Below, in pieces: positions 23,597 through 32,046 of a stretch of 32,101 bases of DNA. The stretch's first letter is position 1, and the number at the start of each line of letters is the position of its first letter. Location: positions 1-32,101 of the forward strand of contig NZ_JAKREU010000017.1 in assembly GCF_022664435.1 (NCBI RefSeq), read 5' to 3'. This stretch comes from Sphingomonas panni. GTDB lineage: Bacteria > Pseudomonadota > Alphaproteobacteria > Sphingomonadales > Sphingomonadaceae. The position numbers were made by a program, and so were the translations under genes. The notes under the pieces are model-generated. The model had not been told where the DNA came from and ran no database searches. It saw only the letters and a list, made by a program, of their open reading frames with translations.

Positions 23597-23946
23597 GCCC
23601 GGTGCCAGTGCCGTTGCCGACGCGGGTGTTCCTGGCGTGCGGCGTGACCGACATGCGCAAGGGGTTCGATGGCTTGGCGGTGCTGGTGCAGCAGGTGCTG
23701 GCGCAGAACCCGCATTCGGGTGGCTTGTTCGCGTTCCGTGGCAAGCGGGGGCATCTGGTCAAGCTGCTGTGGTTCGACGGCCAGGGGCTTTGCCTGTTTT
23801 CCAAGAGGCTCGACCGTGGCCGTTTCGTCTGGCCAGTGACAGCGACCGGCACGGTGACGCTGACGCCAGCGCAATTGTCGATGCTGCTGGAAGGCATCGA
23901 CTGGCGGCGCCCCGAGCGGACGTTCACGCCGACGCTGGCAGGGTAG
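23593..23946 (+). CDS. tnpB: IS66 accessory protein TnpB (Orf2)
   Basis: 117 residues with the strongly conserved IS66 Orf2 pattern: TRVFLACGVTDMRKGFDGLA, GGLFAFRGKRGHLVKLLWFD, GQGLCLFSKRLDRGRFVWP and LTPAQLSMLLEGIDWRRP. It is required for IS66 transposition, with an unclear biochemical role. It is coupled to tnpA by a 4-base overlap and ends 61 bases before tnpC. Length and motifs are complete. Confidence 0.9.
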   Translation: MSPVPVPLPTRVFLACGVTDMRKGFDGLAVLVQQVLAQNPHSGGLFAFRGKRGHLVKLLWFDGQGLCLFSKRLDRGRFVWPVTATGTVTLTPAQLSMLLEGIDWRRPERTFTPTLAG

Positions 23947-24007
23947 GAACGGCGGTTTTGCGCCACTTTCTCTCGCTCGCCGACCTGCAATCTGCTATGG
24001 AAACGGA

Positions 24008-25553
24008 GTGTCGGAAGCGCCTGTTTCCCCTGCTGATGCGACCGCGCGGATCGCCGCGCTGGAGGCTTCGCTCGCCCGGGCCAATGCCGCGCTTGCCGCC
24101 CGCGACCTGCTCATCGATACGCTGCGCGGACAGATCGCGCGGCTGCGGCGAATGCAGTTCGGCGCGTCGTCCGAAAAGCTGGGGCGCGAGATTGAGCAAC
24201 TCGAACTGGCGCTGGAGGAACTCGAGACCGAGCGCGATGCGCCTGGGCCTGAGATGGTTGACCCTGGCGTGGCGGTTCGGCCGGTGCCCGTCCGCAGTCT
24301 GCCCGGACATCTGCCGCGCGAGGAGGTCGTCCACGAGCCGGCGTCGGGTGCCTGCACCTGCCCGGACTGTGGCGGTGCGTTGCGCGCGCTCGGCTTGGAC
24401 ACACACGAGATGCTCGACATTGTGCCGGTGCGCTGGCGCGTCGTGCGCAACGTCCGCCCCAAAATACAGTTGCCGGGTATGCGAGAAGATTGTCCAGGCA
24501 CCCGCACCGGTGAGCGCTGTGGCCAGAGGCAAGGCGACCTTCGCGACGCTGGCGCACGTCGTCGTCTCCAAGTTCGACCACCATCTGCCGCTCTACCGCC
24601 AGGCCGAAATGATGGCAGCGCAAGGTATCGACATCGACCGCTCGACATTGGCGAGCTGGACCGGACAGGCCGCAGCACTTCTCGACCCCATCGTCAGCCG
24701 CATCCGCGACGAGGTGCTCAAGGCCGACAAGATCCATGCCGACGACACGCCGGTGCCGGTGCTCGACCCCGGCCGGGGCAAGACCGCGACTGGCCGGTTA
24801 TGGGTGTACGCGGCCGACGACCAGGCATCCGGCAGCACGGCGCCGCGCGCGACCTGGTATCGCTTCACGCCAGACCGCACCGCCGCGCACCCGCTGTCTC
24901 ATCTCGCCGGCTTCCGCAACTTCCTGCAGGCGGATGCCTATGCCGGTTATGACGGACTGTATCGGGGTGGCGTCACCGAGGTGGCATGCTGGGCACATTT
25001 CCGGCGCAAGGTCTTCGACCTGCACGAACGGTCGCCTACACCGCTGACCACCGATATCCTCGAGCGGATCGGCACGCTTTACGCTGTCGAGGCCGAGGTC
25101 CGTGGCCAACCACCCGACGTGCGATGGCGAGCCCGACAGGAGAAAAGTCGACCGCTGGTCGACGCCTTGCGCGAGGTGCTCGACGCCAGCTTGCGCCGCC
25201 TGTCGTCGAGGTCCGACATGGCAAGGGCCATCGCCTATGGCACGAAACGCTGGCTAGCGCTGTCGCGCTTCCTGGGTGATGGTCGCCTGGAGATCGACAA
25301 CAATATCGCGGAGCGTGCGCTGCGCGGTGTCGCGGTCGGACGCCGCAACTGGCTGTTCGCCGGTTCGCGCGCAGGCGGCGAGCGGGCCGCGGCCATCTAC
25401 ACCATCATCCAGACGTGCAAGGCGAACGGCGTCGACCCACCGGCGTATATCGCCGATGTCATCGCCAAGGTGGCCGGTGACTGGCCAGCCAGCCGCTGGG
25501 ACGAACTCATGCCGTGGAACTGGTCCCCCGAACCTGCCAGACTGGCGGCATGA
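24008..25553 (+). pseudogene. tnpC: IS66 transposase TnpC, frameshifted
   Basis: The first part (GTG at 24008, MSEAPVSPADATARIAALEA) has the coiled coil and LRRMQFGASSEKLGREIEQL, then the zinc-finger CTCPDCGGALRALG. The frame changes at 24461-24464, where a run of four A replaces an expected three; beyond it the second frame reads YSCRVCEKIVQAPAPVSAVA and continues through the DDE domain (VLKADKIHADDTPVPVLDPG, FLQADAYAGYDGLYRGGVTE, GDGRLEIDNNIAERALRGVA) to the usual C-terminus. All catalytic elements remain, so a single base inactivates it unless ribosomes slip at CCCCAAAA or the base is a sequencing error. Confidence 0.85.
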
Positions 25554-26152
25554 GCGTCGAGACCATCGCCCGCCTGCATATCGTCCTCGATGACATCGAA
25601 CCCGCCATCTGGCGCCGGGTCGACGTGCCGGCGACCGCCAGCCTCAAGATGCTCCACGACATCGTCCAGGCTGCGATGGGTTGGGAGGACTACCATCTGT
25701 GGCATTTCGAGGCCGCCGACCAGCGCTACGGCATTCCCGACCCAATGTGGCCGGAGAGCGGCATGACCGCTGCAAAGAACGTGAAGCTCGCGACGCTCAT
25801 CGATCGGGGCGTGCGGGAGTTCGTCTATACCTACGACATGGGCGACGACTGGCGGCACACCATCACCATCGAGACGGTCGGCCCCGGCGAACCCGACGTC
25901 AAATATCCGTGCTTCGTCGACGGGGAACGGCGCTGCCCGCCCGAAGATGTCGGCGGCTTGCCCGGGTTCGAGATGTTCCTTGATGCCATGGCCGACCCCG
26001 GCCACGAAGAACACGACCGCTTACGTGAATGGTATGGCGGCCCCTACAACGCCGACGACATCGACGAACGCTTCACCCGCCGCGCCGTCGCCGCCATCGC
26101 CATCCGCCGCCACGCCGGCAAACTCGCCTACCAAAAGAGCCGCACTCAATAG
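25550..26152 (+). CDS. pRiA4b ORF-3-like protein, passenger inside IS66
   Basis: 200 residues of the plasmid pRiA4b ORF-3 family (PF07929): IARLHIVLDDIEPAIWRRVD, ASLKMLHDIVQAAMGWEDYH, LWHFEAADQRYGIPD, then YTYDMGDDWRHTITIETVG and YPCFVDGERRCPPEDVGGLP. The biochemical function is not known. The ATG overlaps the tnpC stop (ATGA), so it is translated with the transposase, and the gene lies inside the IS66 ends and target duplication, so it moves with the element. A role in regulation or immunity of the transposon is possible but unproven. Confidence 0.85.
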   Translation: MSVETIARLHIVLDDIEPAIWRRVDVPATASLKMLHDIVQAAMGWEDYHLWHFEAADQRYGIPDPMWPESGMTAAKNVKLATLIDRGVREFVYTYDMGDDWRHTITIETVGPGEPDVKYPCFVDGERRCPPEDVGGLPGFEMFLDAMADPGHEEHDRLREWYGGPYNADDIDERFTRRAVAAIAIRRHAGKLAYQKSRTQ

Positions 26153-26247
26153 CAAGGCGGTCTGCTGCCCACGCTTACTGTCCGGCGACGCGCGACACGG
26201 CGCGGCGCACTTATGCGGGCGGGCGGCATCAACACGGGAGAGTAGCG

Positions 26248-26694
26248 ATGATGAAGAACGCATATGTGAGCTTGGCGGTGCAGACCGTCGTCAGCGGCAT
26301 CATCATGTATTTCGTTATGTTCGTGATGATCGACAGTTTAGGCAGCTTCTACAACAACCTGAATATGTTCTATATGACGCTGATGATGGTCGCGCCGATG
26401 GTAGTCGCGATGATCCTCGCCATGCGCCATATGTTTCCTTCCAGGGCGGCGAACAGCGCACTAATTATCGGCTCGATCGCGGTCTTCCTCGGCAGCTACG
26501 CGCTGATCCGGACGCAGACGACGATCGGAGACCGGGCGTTCACGCGGTCGATGATTCCGCATCACTCGGGCGCGATCCTGATGTGCCAAGAGGCGTCGCT
26601 CCGTGATCCCGAGTTGAAAGCGCTATGCGGCGAAATCATCAAGGGGCAGCGCCGCGAGATCGATCAGATGAAGGCCATTCTTCCCCGGCTTTGA
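26248..26694 (+). CDS. Membrane-anchored DUF305 protein
   Basis: 148 residues. Three hydrophobic helices (VSGIIMYFVMFVMIDSL, MTLMMVAPMVVAMILAMRHM, ALIIGSIAVFLGSYALI) are followed by a DUF305 domain with MIPHHSGAILMCQEASLRDP and IIKGQRREIDQMKAIL. DUF305 proteins are ferritin-like helical bundles often found beside copper and silver resistance genes, where the paired His and Met residues may bind metal. A GGGAGAG ribosome site precedes the ATG at 26248. It begins 62 bases after the IS66 target duplication, so its own promoter region may have been separated by that insertion. A second, broken DUF305 gene follows. Confidence 0.8.
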   Translation: MMKNAYVSLAVQTVVSGIIMYFVMFVMIDSLGSFYNNLNMFYMTLMMVAPMVVAMILAMRHMFPSRAANSALIIGSIAVFLGSYALIRTQTTIGDRAFTRSMIPHHSGAILMCQEASLRDPELKALCGEIIKGQRREIDQMKAILPRL

Positions 26695-26777
26695 ACCGAA
26701 GCGCGACTGATAGGACAAGCCACCCAACGATTATCGCTTCGGCGGATGAGGGGGGCGCGCTTCCGGCGCGTAGAAAA

Positions 26778-27181
26778 TTGACACGACCCGAGGAGATCGA
26801 GCTGCGTATTGTACCCGTGCTGGCGACCCTTGCCTTGCTCGCTACCCCGGCCCTAGCCCAGCAGGCGGGGCATCAGGGCATGAACCATCAAGGCATGGAT
26901 CATTCCAAGATGATGCAGCCAACCGCGGCCAACCCCTACGGCCGGCCGAGATGGACATGCACCAGAAGATGATGGCGGCGAAGGGAGCCGATGCCGGCGA
27001 GACGTGGATTCGCAAGATGATCGAGCATCACCGCGGTGCGGTCGCGATGTCGCAGATCGCGCTTCGCAGTTCCCAGAATGCAGAGGTCCGGGGCGAGGCG
27101 CAGAAAGCCATCACAAGCCAGAACCGCGAAATCGCGACCCTGAATGCGATGCTCCGCAAAATGGGCAAGCCTGCTCAATAA
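26778..27181 (+). pseudogene. Periplasmic DUF305 protein, frameshifted
   Basis: The first frame encodes a signal peptide (VPVLATLALLATPALAQQ) and a His/Met-rich start (GHQGMNHQGMDHSKMMQPTA, ANPYG). At about 26938-26948 the frame is lost: the second frame carries on with MDMHQKMMAAKGADAGETWI, RKMIEHHRGAVAMSQIAL and a normal C-terminus KMGKPAQ. One missing base near CCGGCC explains it. The start is unclear (TTG 26778 or a weak start near the GAGGAG at 26790). The restored protein would be a secreted, probably copper-binding DUF305 protein of about 130 residues. A sequencing error cannot be excluded. Confidence 0.7.
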
Positions 27182-27187
27182 CCGCAT

Positions 27188-27212
27188 GGTCCCGCTCCAA
27201 TCGGACGGGACC
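27188..27212 (+). terminator. Hairpin after the DUF305 pair
   Basis: GGTCCCG (27188-27194) and CGGGACC (27206-27212) pair across an 11-base loop, 6 bases past the stop. There is no T-run; termination is tentative. Confidence 0.4.
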
Positions 27213-27264
27213 GCCAACGATGCTTCGACCAAGATCTGTATGCGCTACCTGATCGCCGCGCTGG

Positions 27265-27700
27265 CGCTGGGCGTTCGTCGGACGACCTTGGCGGCGACGT
27301 GACGGTGAAGGCCGAGCGGGGGACACGCCAGTTCGCGACCGGCGACCGCATCATGTTCCTTCGCAACGAACGGGGCATGGGGGTCAAGAACGGCACGCTC
27401 GCCCGATCGAGCGGGTATCGCCCGAGGGCATGGCGGTGCGCCTCGATGACGGGCGCGGTGTCGCGTTCGACACCAAGGATTATGCCCATGTCGATCATGG
27501 CTATGCCGCCACCATCCATAAATCGCAGGGGGTGACGGTCGATCGCGCCCCTGTCCTCGCCACCCCCGGCATGGACCGGCACAGCGCCTATGTCGGCATG
27601 TCGCGGCATCGCGACGACGTGCATCTCCATTACGGCCGCGCGACTTCGCCGACCAGCGCCAGCTCGTCCGCGCCCTGTCGCGCGACCGGGGCAAGGGACA
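27265..27700 (+). pseudogene. TraA-type conjugative relaxase/helicase, C-terminal remnant
   Basis: Fragments in different frames match the end of the TraA (MobF/MobQ-type relaxase-helicase) helicase domain: TVKAERGTRQFATGDRIMFL and RNERGMGVKNGTLA in one frame, then VRLDDGRGVAFDTKDYAHVD, HGYAATIHKSQGVTVDRAPV and GMDRHSAYVGMSRHRDDVHL in another, then FADQRQLVRALSRDRGKG in a third. At least two frameshifts are needed, and the relaxase and Walker A parts are absent. It marks a former conjugation region and is not functional. Confidence 0.7.
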
Positions 27701-28184
27701 TGGCGGGCGACCATGCCCGGCCCGAGCAGGACCAGGCCCGCGCGTTCGACCGGTTGCGTGCCGCGATAGAAGGTCAGGACCGTGAGCTGGCATTGCTACG
27801 CCGTGCCGTGGAGGGCTTGGCGGCCGAGCGCGCCGCGCGATCAACGTGCCCGACTACAGCAAGGCGCTTGGCGTGCTTCAGCAGGGCGTGGACACGGCGA
27901 CCGGCCGCATCGACCATGTTGTCCATATTCTTTCCAAAGCCCCGGTCATGGCGATGACGCCCAAGCAGATGGCGCAGCGCATCGCGGCGTGAACGCTCGG
28001 CCTACCACGTTGGGAAGCAGGGCAGCGCCTAATGCAGAGCGCCAGCCCGACCGCGTTCCGTGGGATCGTCGCGGCCGACAGAATCGTGACGGTTAATCGC
28101 GAAGCGATTGAAAGGTGCGTAGAAGCTGCTGCGAAAGCCCGTGAGACGGTGCGATGCACCGTCAAGGTCGCGCCCGCCCCATAA
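27700..28184 (+). pseudogene. DUF6118-family protein, frameshifted with an internal stop
   Basis: ATG at 27700 (MAGDHARPEQDQARAFDRLR) opens a frame typical of DUF6118 proteins, which follow TraA in sphingomonad plasmids. A one-base loss at about 27837-27842 shifts it to INVPDYSKALGVLQQGVDTA, reaching MTPKQMAQRIAA and a TGA at 27990-27992. The same frame then continues TLGLPRWEAGQRLMQSASPT, AFRGIVAADRIVTVNREAIE and KARETVRCTVKVAPAP. The central membrane part seems to be missing. The family name is from memory of its C-terminal pattern, so it is moderately sure. Confidence 0.6.
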
Positions 28185-28256
28185 AGTAACAACGCGGACT
28201 TTTGAGGCTTCAGCCGGTGTCATGACCGTTTCAGGCCGGTGCACTTATGATCGCGA

Positions 28257-28301
28257 GGCGGGCGCGTGCGGATCAACGCACAATCCTTTTACGCGCCCGC
28301 C
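28257..28301. terminator. Stem-loop downstream of copZ, near the left edge of the copper cassette
   Basis: GGCGGGCGCGT (28257-28267) and ACGCGCCCGCC (28291-28301) are perfect 11-bp arms with a 23-base loop, 30 bases after the leftward copZ stop. It could end copZ transcription, or be a boundary structure. Confidence 0.45.
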
Positions 28302-28330
28302 CCGAAAGCCCTCAGGCAAAATAGGGCTCT

Positions 28331-28525
28331 CTATTGCGTCACCGCGAAGCCGGCCTTCTCTATGGCCCGCTTGAGTTGCTGTACATCGGCCGTCGAGTTT
28401 ACCGAAACGGTCTTGCTCGCCAAGTCGACGTTGACGACGGCCTTGGCATCGACGCGCTGAAGCGCGCTGGTCACACCGCGCGCACAGCCTCCGCAGGTCA
28501 TTCCCTGAACTTTGAAATCGATCAT
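28331..28525 (-). CDS. copZ: CopZ-like heavy-metal-associated (HMA) chaperone
   Basis: 64 residues with one HMA fold. It begins MIDFKVQGMTCGGCARGVTS, with the metal-binding pair Cys11 and Cys14, and ends with the typical AIEKAGFAV strand. CopZ binds Cu(I) in the cytoplasm and hands it to CopA or to CueR. An upstream in-frame start would add 20 residues running through the promoter region, so 28525 is preferred. It is divergent from copA, with facing MerR-type promoter elements between them. Confidence 0.85.
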   Translation of the reverse strand: MIDFKVQGMTCGGCARGVTSALQRVDAKAVVNVDLASKTVSVNSTADVQQLKRAIEKAGFAVTQ

Positions 28526-28572
28526 CTTCGTTCTTCCATGAGGTGGATGAAGCAGATGTGGGGTTTGACACT

Positions 28573-28632
28573 GTGTCAGGGTCAAGGGGTGTATTTAGCT
28601 GTTGACCTTGACACGATGTGAGGGACGATAAG
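28573..28632. promoter_or_regulatory. Divergent CueR/MerR-type promoters for copZ and copA
   Basis: TTGACCTTGACACGATGTGA at 28602-28621 has a -35 TTGACC and, after a 19-base spacer, GATAAG at 28627-28632. The long spacer is the hallmark of MerR-family promoters. On the other strand TTGACCCTGACAC (28585 to 28573) is the mirror image of this sequence and would serve copZ, although its -10 is weak. The two share a dyad, so one regulator, probably CueR encoded downstream, could control both. Confidence 0.6.
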
Positions 28633-28659
28633 GCCATCGACTCAGTAGTGGAGACGACC

Positions 28660-31113
28660 ATGAGCGCCCCGGCGCAGCTGCCAATGCAGACACAGGCGAG
28701 AAGCGAAGACAGGCTGTCGCTGGCCATCGATGGCATGACCTGCGCGACGTGTGTCGGGCGGGTGGAGCGCGCCATCGCCGGGGTGCCGGGCGTCGCCGGC
28801 GTCTCGGTCAATCTCGCGACGGAGCGCGCGAACGTCGAGTTCGTCGATGGACGATCCGATGTCGCTGCCGTAGCCGATGCGGTTCTTGCGGCGGGCTACA
28901 CCCCGTTGACGCAAACGACCGAGTTGACGATCACGGGCATGACCTGCGCCTCATGTGTCGGCCGGGTCGAGAAGGCGCTGCTGAAAGTGCCCGGCGTCCG
29001 CTCCGCGAGTGTCAACCTGGCAGCCGAGACGGCGCGGATCGAAACGGTGGGTGGCGTCCCCACTTATGTCTTGGTCGAGGCCGTCGAAAGCGCTGGTTAC
29101 ACCGCATTCGCGCGCACCGGATCGGCGGAGGCGGAACGAAGCGCCGAGGACGCCCGCCGCGACGCAGCCGCAACAAGAGAGCTCCGCCACGTGCTGATCG
29201 CCGCGGCGCTGTCGCTGCCGCTGGTCGTTCCGATGCTGCTGGCCCCGTTCGGTATCGAGGTGGCGGTGCCGGGCTGGATCCAGCTGCTGCTCGCGACGCC
29301 CGTGCAGTTCTGGCTGGGCGCGCGCTTCTATCGCGCGGGTTGGAAGGCCGCGCGCGCCCGAACCGGCAACATGGACCTGTTGGTCGCGATCGGCACATCG
29401 GCCGCCTACGGGCTCAGCCTCTACCAGCTGCTGTTCGCGCCGATGCACGGCATGGATGCGCATTATTACTTCGAGGCTTCGGCCGTCGTCATCACCCTTA
29501 TCCTGCTCGGCAAATGGCTCGAAGGCCGCGCCAAGCGTCAGACCGGAGAGGCGATCCGCGCGCTGATGGCGCTGCGGCCCGACCAGGCTCGCGTTGTCGG
29601 CACCGACGGCAGCGAACGAGAGATTGCCCTGGCGGAGGTGCGCTCGGGTGACCGCGTCCGCGTCCGGCCCGGCGAGCGCATCCCCGTCGATGGACGACTG
29701 ATCGAGGGAGCAACCCATGTCGATGAATCCATGCTCACCGGAGAGAGCCTTCCGGTCGCCAAGGCCGCTGGAGACCCAGTGACCGGCGGATCGATCAACG
29801 CGGACGGCCTCATCCTGGTCGAGACGACGGCGGTGGGGGCTGAGACCACCCTCGCTCGCATCGTGCGCCTTGTCGAAAGCGCGCAGGGCGCCAAGGCTCC
29901 GATCCAGCGGCTCGTCGACAAGGTCAGCGCCGTGTTCGTGCCAATCGTCCTCGTCATAGCCGCGCTGACCCTCGCCGGCTGGCTGATCGCCGGCGCCGGA
30001 GTGGAAGTCGCGATCCTGAACGCGGTCGCGGTGCTCGTCATCGCCTGTCCGTGCGCGCTCGGCCTGGCCACGCCGACCGCGATCATGGCCGGCACGGGCG
30101 TTGCCGCGCGGGCCGGTGTCCTCATCAAGGACGCGGAGGCGCTGGAGACCGCGCACCGCATCAACATCGTCGCGTTCGACAAGACCGGCACGCTGACCGA
30201 GGGCAAGCCCTCGCTGCTGGCCGCACTGCCGGCCGAGGGGGCCGAACGCGCCGAGCTGATCGCGCTCGCCGCGGCGCTTCAGGCTGGAAGCGAGCATCCG
30301 CTCGCCCGGGCCGTCTTGGCGTGGGCCAGCTCGGAAGGCGTCGAACCCGCCCGCGCCAACGGGATGCGCGGCCTGCCCGGCCGCGGGGTTGCTGCAGACG
30401 TCAACGGCCGCAACCTGATCCTCGGCAGCACGCGCTTGATGGACGACGAAGCTATCGTGATGACACCGCTGGCGAGTGAGGCGGCCAGGCTGGAAGCCGA
30501 GGGACGGACGGTCTCCTGGGTCGCGGAACGCGCGCCCGAACGCCGCCTTCTCGGCCTTCTGGCGTTCGGCGACGAGGTCAAGGCTTCCGCCGCTGCTGCC
30601 GTGGCGGCGCTGCATGGCCGTGGCATACGCAGCGTGATGCTGACCGGAGACAATGCGGGAAGCGCCCGCGCAGCGGCGGCCAAGCTCGGCATCGACGATT
30701 TCGTTGCCAATGTCCTGCCGGAAGGAAAGTCGGATGCGGTAGCAGCATTGCGGGGCGGGGACCGCACGGTCGCGATGGTCGGGGACGGCGTCAACGACGC
30801 CCCTGCCCTCGCTGCAGCAGATGTCGGCATCGCCATGTCAACCGGAACAGACGTTGCGATGCACGCAGCGGGCATCACGCTGATGCGGGGCGATCCGCGC
30901 CTGGTCGCGGACGCGATCGACATCTCCAAACGGACATATTCCAAGATCCGCCAGGGGCTGTTCTGGGCGTTCATCTACAACCTGGTCGGCATCCCGCTGG
31001 CAGCGTTCGGGTATCTAAGCCCGGTGATCGCCGGCGCGGCGATGGCGCTGTCGAGTGTCAGCGTCGTCGCCAATGCTCTGACGCTTCGCCGTTGGCGTCC
31101 GACAGCGGCTTGA
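28660..31113 (+). CDS. copA: Copper-exporting P1B-type ATPase CopA
   Basis: 817 residues starting MSAPAQLPMQ. Two N-terminal HMA domains bind Cu(I): GMTCATCVGRVERAI (Cys28, Cys31) and GMTCASCVGRVEKAL (Cys96, Cys99). Transmembrane helices precede the actuator domain with MLTGESLPV. The metal-binding helix carries IACPCALGLATPTA, and the phosphorylation motif is FDKTGTLTEGKP. The nucleotide domain has SEHPLA and GMRGLPGRG; the hinge is VGDGVNDAPALAAADVGIAM. It exports Cu(I) from the cytoplasm using ATP. A GTG at 28618 lies in the promoter, so the ATG at 28660 is preferred. cueR follows at 11 bases. Confidence 0.95.
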   Translation: MSAPAQLPMQTQARSEDRLSLAIDGMTCATCVGRVERAIAGVPGVAGVSVNLATERANVEFVDGRSDVAAVADAVLAAGYTPLTQTTELTITGMTCASCVGRVEKALLKVPGVRSASVNLAAETARIETVGGVPTYVLVEAVESAGYTAFARTGSAEAERSAEDARRDAAATRELRHVLIAAALSLPLVVPMLLAPFGIEVAVPGWIQLLLATPVQFWLGARFYRAGWKAARARTGNMDLLVAIGTSAAYGLSLYQLLFAPMHGMDAHYYFEASAVVITLILLGKWLEGRAKRQTGEAIRALMALRPDQARVVGTDGSEREIALAEVRSGDRVRVRPGERIPVDGRLIEGATHVDESMLTGESLPVAKAAGDPVTGGSINADGLILVETTAVGAETTLARIVRLVESAQGAKAPIQRLVDKVSAVFVPIVLVIAALTLAGWLIAGAGVEVAILNAVAVLVIACPCALGLATPTAIMAGTGVAARAGVLIKDAEALETAHRINIVAFDKTGTLTEGKPSLLAALPAEGAERAELIALAAALQAGSEHPLARAVLAWASSEGVEPARANGMRGLPGRGVAADVNGRNLILGSTRLMDDEAIVMTPLASEAARLEAEGRTVSWVAERAPERRLLGLLAFGDEVKASAAAAVAALHGRGIRSVMLTGDNAGSARAAAAKLGIDDFVANVLPEGKSDAVAALRGGDRTVAMVGDGVNDAPALAAADVGIAMSTGTDVAMHAAGITLMRGDPRLVADAIDISKRTYSKIRQGLFWAFIYNLVGIPLAAFGYLSPVIAGAAMALSSVSVVANALTLRRWRPTAA

Positions 31114-31124
31114 GGAGGCGATAC

Positions 31125-31553
31125 GTGAATATAGGACAGGCGGCCAAAGCTTCGGGCGTCAGCCAGCGGATGATCCGCCATTATGAGGCGATCGGCCTCA
31201 TTCCGAAGGCCACGCGGCGTGATTCCGGCTACCGCGACTATGACGAACGCGAAGTCCACATGTTGCGCTTCATCGGCCGCGCACGCGATCTGGGCTTTCC
31301 AATTTCGGAGATCGGCCAGCTCGTCGCGCTGTGGCAGGACGGCGATCGGGCGAGTGGTGAGGTCAAGGCCCTCGCGCTTGCACGAGCCGCGGAGATGGAG
31401 CGCAAGGAGCACGAGCTCCGAGCGATGCGCAAGTCGCTCGAAGATCTGGCGCGTCGCTGCGCGGGCGGAGATCGACCGGATTGCCCGATCCTGGACGATC
31501 TTGCGATCGGAGTGGAACATGTGAGTCTGCGTTGCGCTAAAGAAAAGGGTTGA
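31125..31553 (+). CDS. cueR: CueR, MerR-family copper-sensing regulator
   Basis: 142 residues. The N-terminal winged HTH is NIGQAAKASGVSQRMIRHYE, then AIGLIPKATRRDSGYRDYDE; a long dimerisation helix follows. The metal loop RRCAGGDRPDCPILDDL places Cys112 and Cys120 exactly as in E. coli CueR, which binds Cu(I), Ag(I) and Au(I). No Ser to Cys change at the position that marks HgR-type proteins is evident. It starts with GTG at 31125, eleven bases after copA, with ribosome site GAGGAGG, so it is cotranscribed with copA. It probably activates the 28573-28632 promoters. Confidence 0.9.
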   Translation: MNIGQAAKASGVSQRMIRHYEAIGLIPKATRRDSGYRDYDEREVHMLRFIGRARDLGFPISEIGQLVALWQDGDRASGEVKALALARAAEMERKEHELRAMRKSLEDLARRCAGGDRPDCPILDDLAIGVEHVSLRCAKEKG

Positions 31554-31580
31554 CCTTGGACCATGGTCCGAGCCGCAAGG
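31550..31580 (+). promoter_or_regulatory. MerR-like promoter/operator before the Csp gene
   Basis: TTGACC at 31550-31555 is followed by the palindrome GGACCATGGTCC (31558-31569). The start of the motif matches the copA promoter (TTGACCTTG), but the -10 is poor. It overlaps the cueR stop region. Confidence 0.4.
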
Positions 31581-31650
31581 ACGGTGAAGTCCCGACCCCG
31601 GCGAGGGAAAGCGCCAAGAACCGCGTATATACAAGGGGAGGGGGGCGCAT

Positions 31651-31998
31651 ATGGAAGGAAAGACAATGCATCAGATCGATCCCGAGATGAAGGCGTGCAT
31701 GGACGCCTGCCATGAATGCCACATCACCTGCCTTCACATGGCGATGAATCACTGCCTGGAGGCGGGCGGGCGACACGCCGAGCCTCAGCACATGAAGCTG
31801 ATGCTGGACTGTGCTCAGATTTGCAGTGTCGCGATCGACTTCATGGCGCGCAAGTCCGAGCACCACCGGCATATCTGCCGCGAGTGCGCCGAGATTTGCC
31901 GGGCGTGCGCGTCGAGCTGCGAAGGGCTGGACGGCATGGAGGATTGCGTCGCCGCGTGTCGCAAGTGCGCCGACGCTTGCGACAAGATGGCCGCGTAA
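31651..31998 (+). CDS. csp: Cysteine-rich four-helix copper storage protein, Csp/DUF326 family
   Basis: 115 residues (or 110 from the ATG at 31666), with 16 cysteines in CxxxC and CxxC spacings: KACMDACHECHITC, LDCAQICSVAI, ICRECAEICRACASSC and DCVAACRKCADACDKM. This is the cytosolic Csp (DUF326) family, a four-helix bundle that stores many Cu(I) ions on inward-facing cysteines. It has no signal peptide, so it should be cytosolic (Csp3-like). A strong GGGGAGGGGGG ribosome site precedes the ATG at 31651. It follows cueR by about 100 bases and has a candidate MerR-type promoter, completing a copper efflux, sensing and storage set. Confidence 0.9.
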   Translation: MEGKTMHQIDPEMKACMDACHECHITCLHMAMNHCLEAGGRHAEPQHMKLMLDCAQICSVAIDFMARKSEHHRHICRECAEICRACASSCEGLDGMEDCVAACRKCADACDKMAA

Positions 31999-32046
31999 AT
32001 GGCCCGAGGGCGGCGCTTTCCCCGCCGCCCTCCCGTTACATTGCGA

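Larger units (their letters stand above)
23101..26178 (+). mobile_element. Complete IS66-family element with a passenger gene (3078 bp)
   Basis: The left end GTAAGCGTGGTCAGCAGGCC continues to 23127 and matches the inverted right end (26178 down to 26152) at 24 of 27 positions. TGTCCGGC occurs directly outside both ends (23093-23100 and 26179-26186), a perfect 8-bp target duplication, as IS66 elements make. Inside are tnpA, tnpB, tnpC and a fourth gene of the pRiA4b ORF-3 family. The insertion lies between the acyltransferase gene and a DUF305 gene. tnpC is frameshifted, so this copy probably cannot move by itself. Confidence 0.95.

Noticed and set aside
23538..24450. Start of a 671-codon frame before the IS66 tnpC frameshift
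   Set aside because: The upstream half overlaps tnpB and the first part of tnpC in the wrong phase; only the part after 24461 is real tnpC.
28951..30615. 554-codon minus-strand frame across copA
   Set aside because: Mirror frame of a GC-rich gene; copA has all P-type ATPase motifs.
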